From: Anaerolineales bacterium UBA3001
GTDB lineage: Bacteria; Chloroflexota; Anaerolineae; Anaerolineales; UBA11657
Length of the DNA: 15,805 bases
Assembly: GCA_002346435.1 (NCBI GenBank)
Contig: DDZT01000011.1
Location: forward strand, 1 to 15,805
Reading direction: 5' to 3'
The notes under the pieces are model-generated. The model saw only the letters and a list, made by a program, of their open reading frames with translations, was not told where the DNA came from and did not search any database. Shown here piece by piece: positions 7,587 through 13,154 of this stretch. Numbering within the stretch: position 1 is the first letter of the stretch; each line of letters starts with the position of its first letter. The position numbers and the translations under genes were made by a program.

Positions 7587-7647
7587 TACAGGTTTCTGAG
7601 CCAGAAATCAGTGAAGATCCCAAGACACCATCTTGGGATCTTCTTTT
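7587..7647 (+). ncRNA. Candidate small non-coding RNA, about 60 nt
   Basis: A promoter-like element ends at 7580 and an excellent intrinsic terminator ends at 7647, leaving a transcript of about 60 nt with no plausible ORF. It would fold as two hairpins: a small one with TTTCTG (7593-7598) paired to CAGAAA (7602-7607), and the 13-bp terminator stem. No plus-strand gene lies within 5 kb upstream, so the terminator cannot serve a known plus-strand transcript. No RNA family is recognised. It lies in the 396-nt gap between the coupled hypothetical pair and the first pentapeptide gene; nothing else in 7414-7809 looks genic. Alternative: a stray terminator that shields the minus-strand genes from antisense transcription. 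Confidence 0.35.
7613..7647 (+). terminator. Strong intrinsic terminator, 13-bp perfect stem
   Basis: GAAGATCCCAAGA (7613-7625), loop CACCA, and the exact reverse complement (7631-7643), followed by TTTT. On the minus strand the stem is followed by ACTGATTT instead of a U run, so it should act for plus-strand transcription. Confidence 0.75.
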
Positions 7648-7809
7648 AGTTATTGGGAGTTGATTATTCGTTTTATTTCTCGAAGAAGCCGTATAAAACC
7701 GATAGCTAGTTGTTGTCGTTGATAGCGCCTATTAAAAAGGAACTTTAGTAAACCAATTAGATAAGGGAGGAACTTCATGTGGTCAACTAGGGACTGTCTG
7801 GAATAGCTT

Positions 7810-8178
7810 TCACTCTATTGATCGTACCATCCCTGCTTCTTCTGGTTCGAAGTGCTCAGGAAGTATCGTGGTATTGTCATAGATGGCTTTATGTAAGTCA
7901 GCGCCGCTTAGGTTAGCGCCGCGAAGGTTAGTCCATATCAGGTTAGCGCTACTAAGGTTGGCATCAGCCAGGTTAGCCTGACTCAAATGTGCTGCGCGTA
8001 GGTTAGCCTCACTAAGATTAGCTGCCTGTAGGTTAGCTCCATTTAGTTTAGCCTGACTTAGGTTAGCCTTTCTGAAATCAGCAGCATGAAGATCAACACC
8101 ACGGAGGTCAATACCTGCTAGTTCAGCTTGTTCTAGGCTTTCGCCTGCAGCAATCTTTGCTATTACGGCGTCTCGCAT
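7810..8178 (-). CDS. Pentapeptide-repeat protein A (16 repeats, cytoplasmic)
   Basis: A 122-aa protein that should fold as a right-handed quadrilateral beta-helix. A short helical cap (1-17, MRDAVIAKIAAGESLEQ) precedes 16 gap-free A(D/N)LXX repeats at 18-97, which give nearly five coils. A 25-residue tail (98-122) follows, containing YDNTTILPEHFEPEEAGM. It has no signal peptide. The function is unknown: the DNA-mimic gyrase protectors (Qnr, MfpA) are larger dimers, and nothing here shows that role. The reading frame can extend five codons to a GTG at 8193, but those codons coincide with a promoter motif shared with the other two pentapeptide genes. I therefore take ATG 8178, exactly 6 nt after the -10 box, as a leaderless start. 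Divergent from the TIGR00725 gene. Confidence 0.85.
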   Translation of the reverse strand: MRDAVIAKIAAGESLEQAELAGIDLRGVDLHAADFRKANLSQAKLNGANLQAANLSEANLRAAHLSQANLADANLSSANLIWTNLRGANLSGADLHKAIYDNTTILPEHFEPEEAGMVRSIE

Positions 8179-8214
8179 GTCTATACTATACACTGACTGC
8201 TAATTGGTTGGAAA
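8179..8214 (-). promoter_or_regulatory. Promoter of pentapeptide gene A (leaderless type)
   Basis: On the minus strand GTG-TATAGT-ATAGAC abuts the ATG. TATAGT (8190-8185) matches five of six -10 bases, and the predicted +1 is the A of the start codon. A weak -35, TTTCCA, lies 18 nt upstream (8214-8209). The same motif stands before pentapeptide gene B. Confidence 0.55.
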
Positions 8215-8245
8215 GTGATCTGGTGCGATTGGTATGTTTAATACC

Positions 8246-8271
8246 TGATATACTTGACCCATACCTATAAT
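8246..8271 (+). promoter_or_regulatory. Promoter region of the TIGR00725-type gene
   Basis: Two possible -10 elements: an extended one, TGA-TATACT (8246-8254), and a consensus TATAAT (8266-8271). Neither has a clear -35. It shares the 138-nt divergent gap with pentapeptide gene A. A small palindrome GGTAT-n5-ATACC lies just upstream (8231-8245). Confidence 0.4.
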
Positions 8272-8316
8272 ATGTTAACTTGTATTTTTATCTAGACTAC
8301 TATGAGGAAATTACAA

Positions 8317-8898
8317 ATGGTGCATCCAGTAGAGCAGAAATATATCGGTGTGATCGGTTCGGCCGCGAATGTGCCGGATGAAATATATAGGATGGCAGAA
8401 GATGTAGGACGTCTCATTGCAGAGGCCGGGTGTATCACTGTGACTGGAGGTGGTACGGGTATTATGGAGGCGGCTAGCCGAGGGGCTAAGAGAGCAGGTG
8501 GGTTGGTAGTCGGCATTTTGCCTGAAGGGGACAGACACGGTGCGAACGCCTATATTGATGTGGCAATCCCAACCGGGATAGGATATGCGTTGCGAAACAT
8601 TACAACTATTCGAGCCTGCGATAGTGTGATTATGGTCAGAGGCTCAAGCGGAACTCTTAATGAAGTCACCCAAGCTTATTCGCATGGCAAGCCATTGACT
8701 GTTTTGCAGGGTTCTGGAGGTATGGCTGACCGGCTAGAGGCTTTTTTGCCAATACCTGGGTATCTTGACGACAGACGAACTGTGCAAATTGGATTTGTGC
8801 AAACAACTGATGAGGCCGTTCGCGAGGCTGTTGCCCGGATTGGTACGGTGCCAGCCCCTGATCTTGGCCTGACCGTTGAACATGTAAGAGACCAATAG
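8317..8898 (+). CDS. TIGR00725/LOG-like Rossmann-fold (SLOG) protein
   Basis: A 193-aa protein of the LOG/DprA-like (SLOG) superfamily, group TIGR00725. After strand 1 (YIGVIGSAA), which would contact a nucleotide phosphate, come VTGGGTGIMEAASRGAKRAGG and VVGILPEG. The catalytic-type motif appears as GSSGTLNE, where LOG phosphoribohydrolases have PGGxGTxxE: the Thr-x-x-Glu remains but the second Gly is Ser and the Pro is missing. Canonical LOG enzymes release cytokinin-type bases from nucleotides; TIGR00725 members are untested as far as I know, so nucleotide binding is likely and catalysis unproved. ATG 8317 is preferred to an ATG five codons upstream because GAGGAA sits 7 nt before it. It ends one base before the convergent kinase gene. 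Confidence 0.8.
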   Translation: MVHPVEQKYIGVIGSAANVPDEIYRMAEDVGRLIAEAGCITVTGGGTGIMEAASRGAKRAGGLVVGILPEGDRHGANAYIDVAIPTGIGYALRNITTIRACDSVIMVRGSSGTLNEVTQAYSHGKPLTVLQGSGGMADRLEAFLPIPGYLDDRRTVQIGFVQTTDEAVREAVARIGTVPAPDLGLTVEHVRDQ

Positions 8899-8899
8899 A

Positions 8900-9874
8900 T
8901 TATTTGAGTGCAATTCTCCCATCTTGGGTCAGGTCGGGGTCTTCCGCCTCAAACCAACGTATGGCAGTTCTGCTATTCCGGGCGGTATGTTCGACGCGTA
9001 GTTGCGGTGTAAGTTCTTCCTCTTTTAACAACAACTCAGAGTTTGTTCCCATGCGGGTGTAAGAGAAACCACGTATTTTAAGTACGGCCGCAGCAGTGGC
9101 CCGTTGTAGACATGTTGGAATTGGTTGGCCCTGTATGCGGTGATAATGAAAAGTTGCCGCAAATGCGTCCCCAGCTCCAACTAGGAATTCTGACTCAACT
9201 TGCGGTATCGCTGGGATGCTGAACACTTCATCACGGCCTATAAACCAGGCTCCATTTCTCCCCCTGGTGAGCAGGACTTGGAGCTCGGGATTAATCTCAC
9301 GGAGTACAGCCAAACCATTTTCTAGTTGACCGTTACCGAAAGTTGTCATTTCGGCTGTATTGCAGTTTAAAAAGTGCAATTGCTCAGCAAGTTGGGTGAC
9401 ATCGTTTAGCTTATTGCGGAACTGGCCTTGGGGAGAGAGCACAACTTCGCATCCCTGACTTCGTCCTTTTGTGGCAACTGCGACTGTGTAATCGTGGGGG
9501 CAAGTTCCAATCCAGCAAACGCGCGCTTTCCAAAAGTTGTCGCTAAGGTGTTCTGCTTGAAAATCTGTTCCTATGCCAGAATCTATTGTTAGGGAAGTTA
9601 CTTGACCGTTGTCTGTAAAGACCATTTCGAGTGAGCCCTGGCGACCATCCATTTCATGTAGGTCAAATATTACACCTGAATCTTGTAGTGGAGTGAGCAA
9701 ATTAGGATTCAGATCAGTGCCGACGGGCCCACTAAACAATACATTTGCACCCTGTTTCGCTAGTGCAGCAGCAGCATAGATGGCCGTACTCCCTAATAAG
9801 ATGCGAGGCTTTGTCTCTTTAAACAAATCATAATAGTCGACAGTTGGGATACCAGTAAAAGAGAAATCACGCAT
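8900..9874 (-). CDS. PfkB-family carbohydrate/nucleoside kinase
   Basis: A 324-aa member of the ribokinase/PfkB family, which phosphorylates sugars, nucleosides or related alcohols with ATP. The N-terminal part has the substrate-side Gly region (LLGSTAIYAAAALAKQGANV, about 27-45), then VGTDLNPN. The signature LVGAGDAFAATF (231-242) holds the anion-hole Gly residues and the catalytic base D236. NCNTAEMTTFG (170-180) is the usual N-x-x-E metal/ATP region. After about 285 there is a C-terminal extension of roughly 40 residues with no recognised motif. Substrate is unknown. It starts 12 nt after the stop of pentapeptide gene B with no good Shine-Dalgarno, so it is likely translated from the same mRNA. 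The 3' end is one base from the convergent TIGR00725 gene. Confidence 0.85.
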   Translation of the reverse strand: MRDFSFTGIPTVDYYDLFKETKPRILLGSTAIYAAAALAKQGANVLFSGPVGTDLNPNLLTPLQDSGVIFDLHEMDGRQGSLEMVFTDNGQVTSLTIDSGIGTDFQAEHLSDNFWKARVCWIGTCPHDYTVAVATKGRSQGCEVVLSPQGQFRNKLNDVTQLAEQLHFLNCNTAEMTTFGNGQLENGLAVLREINPELQVLLTRGRNGAWFIGRDEVFSIPAIPQVESEFLVGAGDAFAATFHYHRIQGQPIPTCLQRATAAAVLKIRGFSYTRMGTNSELLLKEEELTPQLRVEHTARNSRTAIRWFEAEDPDLTQDGRIALK

Positions 9875-9886
9875 TGGATAGTCTCA

Positions 9887-10273
9887 CTATTCTACCGATA
9901 ATACCATCCAGGCTGCGACTGGATCGAATCCATTGGGGAATTCGGTATGCTGGTCATATTTGGCCTCTTTTAGGTAAGCCCAGCGCAAATTAGCAGTTGT
10001 GAGTCTAGCTCCACTTAGGTTAGCCTGCCTTAAATCAGCCCAGCGTAGGTCAGCATGACCCAGTCTAGCGCCTTGTAGATCGGCTTGGTATAACTTCGCC
10101 CAAGTTAGAGTTGTTGAGTTTAAATTAGCCCTGCTTAGGTTGGCTCCAGTGAGGTTGGCTTTATATAGGTCAGCGCGGCTTAAGTCAGCCTCACTTAGGT
10201 CAATTCCATGCAAATCTGCTTTTATAAGCTTGTGAACTGTTTCTATAACTTCATCTCTTGTGAAATCTGACAT
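9887..10273 (-). CDS. Pentapeptide-repeat protein B (17 repeats, cytoplasmic)
   Basis: A 128-aa beta-helix protein. A charged helical cap (1-18, MSDFTRDEVIETVHKLIK) leads into 17 gap-free pentapeptides at 19-103 (ADLHG, IDLSE, ADLSR and so on). The tail (104-128) has exactly the length of those in proteins A and C and includes TEFPNGFDPVAAWM. It has more Arg, Trp and Thr at outward positions than protein A (ADLRW, ANLRW, TTLTW), so its surface is more basic. No signal peptide. As in gene A, the frame continues to a GTG at 10288 through the shared promoter motif; ATG 10273 lies 6 nt after the -10 box and is taken as a leaderless start. First gene of a probable operon with the PfkB kinase; function unknown. 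Confidence 0.85.
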   Translation of the reverse strand: MSDFTRDEVIETVHKLIKADLHGIDLSEADLSRADLYKANLTGANLSRANLNSTTLTWAKLYQADLQGARLGHADLRWADLRQANLSGARLTTANLRWAYLKEAKYDQHTEFPNGFDPVAAWMVLSVE

Positions 10274-10308
10274 TTCTATACTATACACCTAGAGTAATAT
10301 TATGTCTG
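10274..10308 (-). promoter_or_regulatory. Promoter of pentapeptide gene B and kinase operon (leaderless type)
   Basis: On the minus strand GGTG-TATAGT-ATAGAA runs directly into the ATG. The -10 is TATAGT (10285-10280) and a -35-like CAGACA (10308-10303) lies 17 nt upstream. Twelve of the 13 bases before the start match gene A. Confidence 0.55.
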
Positions 10309-10347
10309 TAAAAGATATGGTGAAACACGGTTTGATGTCATTTTAGC

Positions 10348-10375
10348 TTGACGGTAAAGATAGAAGACGTAAAAT
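10348..10375 (+). promoter_or_regulatory. Promoter of apeB
   Basis: TTGACG (10348-10353), a 16-nt spacer and TAAAAT (10370-10375) form a good sigma-70-type promoter. The predicted start near 10382 leaves a 20-nt leader that contains the GAGG ribosome binding site. It lies inside the longest possible frame, which supports the later ATG. Confidence 0.6.
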
Positions 10376-10401
10376 TGATAATATCAAATCGAGGTTTAAT
10401 A

Positions 10402-11688
10402 ATGCGAAATAATGACATTGATTCTCTGTTCTCGTTTATTGACTCAAGTCCTACCCCTTATCATGCTGTCGAAAATATGGTTCAAACATTGAAAGGACAT
10501 AATGGTATTGAACTTATTGAAAGCGATGATTGGGAGTGTAAAGCCGGTAATCTTTATTATGTGACTAGAAATGACGGTAGTATCATTGCCTTCCGTACTC
10601 CTAAAATTATCGACTTTAGTAAGGTTGCCTACAATATGGTGGCCGCTCATACTGACAGCCCCTGCCTCAAACTAAAGCCGTTCAAGAAAGACATAACTGG
10701 CAACTATATGCAGTGGGGCGTCTCGATATATGGAGGAGCTTTGCTCAATTCCTGGCTTGATCGTGATCTTAATATTTCCGGACGGATCAACTATATTCAA
10801 GAAGGTGAACTCCAGCAGAAACTTATTTCAATTGGAGATCTTTTCTTCCGAGTACCACAATTGGCGATTCATCTTGATCGCGAAGCTAATGCTGGGCTTA
10901 AGCTTAATTCAGAAACTAACATGGTGCCAGTTCTGGGATTAAATGATGACGAATATTCATTTGAAGATTTGTTGTTAGAGCGGCTGGATGTAAAAGGTGT
11001 TGAAGCCAAAGACATCAGCGCTATGGATCTCTATTTTCATGAGTCACAACCATGTTCTTATGGAGGCATGAAGCAGGAATTTATTTTTGGACCACGTATT
11101 GATAATCTCGCAATGACACACGCATCATATGAAGCTTTGCTCGCAGATAGCCCCAATACAAAAGTTAGTCTTATTGCTAGCTTTGACCACGAAGAGATCG
11201 GAAGCAGTTCTCCGCATGGAGCTAGTTCAAATTTTCTCAACTCGGTACTGGAGCGTATTACTATTGCCCTTGGTGGCAGCCGGGAGGAATTCATGAAAGC
11301 TCTTACCAGATCCTACTTGGTTTCAGCTGACATGGCACACGCTTTACACCCCAATTATGAGGATCGGCATGACGGTGTGCATCGGCCATTGATCAACCAA
11401 GGTCCGGTTATTAAAATGAATGCACGTATGCGTTTTGCGACCGATTCTCAGACCGCCTCTCGATTTGTGTTGTTGTGTCGTCAAGCCGATGTTCCGTACC
11501 AGATGTTTACTGGTCGCAATGACATCCCATCTGGCTCGACAGTGGGTCCATTGATTGCCACGAAACTGGGTGTGTCGACCATTGATGTTGGTAACGCGCA
11601 ACTAGGTATGCATTCGGCGCGGGAAATGGCAGGATCCTTAGATCACGGGATGATGATCAAGGTGTTTAGTGAGCTTTTTGCTGAATAA
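10402..11688 (+). CDS. apeB: M18-family aspartyl aminopeptidase
   Basis: A 428-aa cytosolic dinuclear-zinc aminopeptidase that removes acidic residues from peptide N-termini, full length for family M18. Metal and catalytic positions are visible: H83 in AAHTDSP, D234 in GPRIDN, the general base and ligand pair E264/E265 in FDHEEIGS, D310 in VSADMAHA, and H404 in LGMHSAREM. Further family blocks are IYGGALLNSWLDRDL (109-123) and FTGRNDIPSGSTVGP (369-383), the latter part of the substrate pocket. The start is ATG 10402, with GAGG 7 nt before it; the frame can extend upstream to a TTG at 10348, but that codon is part of the promoter -35. Divergent from pentapeptide gene B. Identification is firm. 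Confidence 0.95.
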   Translation: MRNNDIDSLFSFIDSSPTPYHAVENMVQTLKGHNGIELIESDDWECKAGNLYYVTRNDGSIIAFRTPKIIDFSKVAYNMVAAHTDSPCLKLKPFKKDITGNYMQWGVSIYGGALLNSWLDRDLNISGRINYIQEGELQQKLISIGDLFFRVPQLAIHLDREANAGLKLNSETNMVPVLGLNDDEYSFEDLLLERLDVKGVEAKDISAMDLYFHESQPCSYGGMKQEFIFGPRIDNLAMTHASYEALLADSPNTKVSLIASFDHEEIGSSSPHGASSNFLNSVLERITIALGGSREEFMKALTRSYLVSADMAHALHPNYEDRHDGVHRPLINQGPVIKMNARMRFATDSQTASRFVLLCRQADVPYQMFTGRNDIPSGSTVGPLIATKLGVSTIDVGNAQLGMHSAREMAGSLDHGMMIKVFSELFAE

Positions 11689-11707
11689 TTGATATATTTT
11701 TAATTGA

Positions 11708-11729
11708 TATAGTAAGTGAATGACTCACT
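11708..11729 (+). promoter_or_regulatory. Possible promoter and operator before the DJ-1/PfpI gene
   Basis: TATAGT (11708-11713) is followed at once by the palindrome AGTGA-n5-TCACT (11715-11729), which would cover the start of transcription and so looks like an operator. Upstream, AATTGATATA occurs twice (11687-11696 and 11702-11711). No clear -35 is visible. Confidence 0.3.
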
Positions 11730-11792
11730 GGTTGTATCTCGCGTTTGTGATATGGGACGGTGAGAATTATTATTGCCGCAGGAGGTGAAGAC

Positions 11793-12302
11793 ATGTCGAA
11801 AGTCGCAATGTTGATCGAGAAATCATATCAAGAAGCTGAAGCGCTTGTACCGTATTATCGTCTATTGGAGGCGGGATACGAAGTAGATTTGATTGGAACC
11901 GAAGCGGGGGTTGTCTACCCAAGCAAGCAAGGTTATCCTCTAAAGTCTGACTTATCTGCTGACGATGCGCGAGCTGAAGAATATATAGGCCTTATTATTC
12001 CCGGAGGCGGAGCACCTGACATCATGCGTACTAAGCCGGGTATGGTTCGACTGACGCGAGATATGTGTAGCCAGGATAAGGTTGTGGCAGCTATATGTCA
12101 CGGTCCTCAGCTGCTCATAGAAGCTGACGTGCTGCGTGGTAAGCGCTGTACATGCTTTAAGGCTGTGAAGACAGATGTGCAGAATGCCGGTGGTGTGTAT
12201 GAGGACAGCGAAGTAGTAGTTGATGGAAGCCTGATCACTTCGCGGGTCCCTAGTGATATTCCGGCTTTCTGTCGAGAGATTGTTAGGCTGCTTGAGAGCT
12301 AG
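11793..12302 (+). CDS. DJ-1/PfpI-family protein (class I glutamine amidotransferase-like)
   Basis: A 169-aa protein of the DJ-1/PfpI superfamily. The nucleophile elbow is AAICHGPQLL (99-108), with C102 followed by H103. E16 in YQEAEALVPYY is the conserved acid that hydrogen-bonds the Cys, and IIPGGGAPD (68-76) forms the oxyanion-side loop. The ending SRVPSDIPAF (150-159) resembles the T-x-x-x-P-x-D region of PfpI-type members. Family members act as proteases, deglycases or chaperones; which applies is not visible. ATG 11793 is clearly the start because AGGAGGTGA stands 4 nt before it; a GTG at 11760 in frame is unlikely. It stands alone between apeB and a convergent pentapeptide lipoprotein gene, separated from the latter by a long hairpin. 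Confidence 0.9.
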   Translation: MSKVAMLIEKSYQEAEALVPYYRLLEAGYEVDLIGTEAGVVYPSKQGYPLKSDLSADDARAEEYIGLIIPGGGAPDIMRTKPGMVRLTRDMCSQDKVVAAICHGPQLLIEADVLRGKRCTCFKAVKTDVQNAGGVYEDSEVVVDGSLITSRVPSDIPAFCREIVRLLES

Positions 12303-12334
12303 TTATTAGTTGGCAAAAATACTGACAATACACT

Positions 12335-12393
12335 TAGAAGTATAAAAATAAAAGCTGAGTCCGAAACCCTTCGCTTTTATTTTTATACTTCTA
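12335..12393. terminator. Bidirectional hairpin terminator, 21-bp perfect AT-rich stem
   Basis: A perfect 21-bp inverted repeat (12335-12355 and 12373-12393) with a 17-nt loop. The stem holds A-rich and T-rich runs, so either strand would give a hairpin ending in U-rich RNA. It lies between two convergent genes, as expected for a two-way terminator, but is longer and poorer in GC than usual. Confidence 0.65.
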
Positions 12394-12443
12394 TTTAGTC
12401 TGCAAGATACAATAGATGGTTAATCCGAAACTTTAAACTAAAC

Positions 12444-12848
12444 TTACCCCTCAATCAATTCCATTCCTGCTGCGGTTGGATCGAATGCTTCGGGGAATTG
12501 TGTGAATTTGTTATACTTTGCGCCGCTTAGATCGGTTCCTTCTAGGTTAGCTTCGCGCAGGTCAGAGCCATATAGTCGAGTGTCTTGCATGTTAGCTCCA
12601 CTTAAATTAGCTTCTTGAAGGTCAGTATAGTTCAGGGTAGCCGCACTGAGATTGGCACCAGTTAGATCAGATTGATACAGTGTAGCATTGCTTAGGTCAA
12701 CCTCACTTAGGTCGGCCTTACTTAGGTCAACGTTACTACATCTGGTTTTTGGAATAATTTCGCATCCGTTGATAGTCTTGGTTTCTGCGCTACATGCAGA
12801 TATTAATAGAGATGCAGCAAAAACCACTAAAGGTAGTACTTTTTTCAC
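12444..12848 (-). CDS. Pentapeptide-repeat lipoprotein C (14 repeats, exported)
   Basis: A 134-aa lipoprotein. The signal (MKKVLPLVVFAASLLISAC) ends in lipobox ISA-C19. A spacer with two cysteines (C29 and C37) may form a disulfide. Fourteen gap-free pentapeptides follow at 40-109 (VDLSK, ADLSE, VDLSN and so on), then a 25-residue tail (110-134) with TQFPEAFDPTAAGM that aligns without gaps to proteins A and B. So the same beta-helix design is placed outside the membrane, which argues against a purely DNA-mimic function for this family. The start is a GTG at 12848; an ATG two bases upstream runs into a stop. The shared promoter motif sits 22 nt upstream of the start, outside the coding region, and this mRNA has a leader with AGAG about 10 nt before the GTG. 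Confidence 0.85.
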   Translation of the reverse strand: MKKVLPLVVFAASLLISACSAETKTINGCEIIPKTRCSNVDLSKADLSEVDLSNATLYQSDLTGANLSAATLNYTDLQEANLSGANMQDTRLYGSDLREANLEGTDLSGAKYNKFTQFPEAFDPTAAGMELIEG

Positions 12849-13118
12849 ATTACACCTGCTCTGTTATTTTCTATATCATACACCTATGGCTTGGGGTAGA
12901 CAAGCCAGAATTTAACGACCCCTTTTTTGACAAATATTCAAATTGTCTTGTTGTATTGCTATGTGGAATGTTCGTGTATATATTAACATCGTACTAATAC
13001 TAGCTCGATATAATTTCACTGTCAGCAATAAATCTGTCAAAAGTGATTCGTGTAGGTAAGGATAAATTAATAATATGCAAATATATGGCAGTAGACTTAG
13101 GCTCGGAGGAATTGGATT
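12849..13118. other. Divergent intergenic region between pentapeptide gene C and the CIA30 pair
   Basis: About 270 nt of AT-rich DNA with no supported gene. It contains the leftward promoter of the pentapeptide lipoprotein and, on the plus strand, a perfect TTGACA (12927-12932) without a good -10 partner. There is also a TATAAT (13009-13014) with TTAACA 20 nt upstream, an overlong spacer. The true promoter of the CIA30 genes is not resolved. Confidence 0.4.
12875..12903 (-). promoter_or_regulatory. Promoter of pentapeptide lipoprotein gene C
   Basis: On the minus strand TTGTCT (12903-12898), a 17-nt spacer, and GGTG-TATGAT-ATAGAA. The motif matches those of genes A and B except AG to GA in the -10. 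Here it is non-coding, which shows that the motif is regulatory rather than an N-terminal peptide. Confidence 0.5.
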
Positions 13119-13154
13119 GTGACTGCTTACATGCCTAATATTCACTGCGCATGA
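13119..13154 (+). CDS. Possible 11-residue leader peptide overlapping the first CIA30 gene
   Basis: GTG at 13119 opens a frame reading VTAYMPNIHCA and ends at TGA 13152-13154, which overlaps the downstream ATG in an ATGA. A strong GGAGG (13105-13109) lies 9 nt before the GTG, whereas the lipoprotein ATG at 13151 has no ribosome binding site of its own. This suggests that ribosomes load here and are handed on by coupling. It is too short for any family assignment, and the alternative is that only the main ORF is translated. Confidence 0.35.
   Translation: MTAYMPNIHCA

Noticed and set aside
7575..7590. TTCGA within TACAATTCGAGG looked like a tRNA T-loop
   Set aside because: No acceptor stem, anticodon arm or CCA-proximal pairing could be built around it.
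7777..7806. Nine-codon plus-strand frame MWSTRDCLE with a very good GGGAGG ribosome site
   Set aside because: There is no convincing promoter, no downstream gene on that strand to regulate, and it converges on pentapeptide gene A; chance is the simpler explanation.
7818..8160. Regular short DNA repeats (aggttagc-like units about every 15 bp) resembling a repeat array
   Set aside because: The 15-bp period is the coding signature of pentapeptide repeats on the minus strand; there are no constant repeats with unique spacers, so it is not a CRISPR. The same holds at 9960-10240 and 12520-12730.
8179..8193. N-terminal extension MYSID of pentapeptide protein A (and MYSIE in B, 10274-10288) as a conserved peptide
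   Set aside because: The same bases occur as non-coding promoter sequence before gene C and contain a -10 box, so conservation is better explained at DNA level.
10348..10401. 18-residue N-terminal extension of ApeB from a TTG start
   Set aside because: It overlaps a TTGACG-TAAAAT promoter, and the ATG at 10402 has a proper GAGG; M18 proteins normally begin near the latter point.
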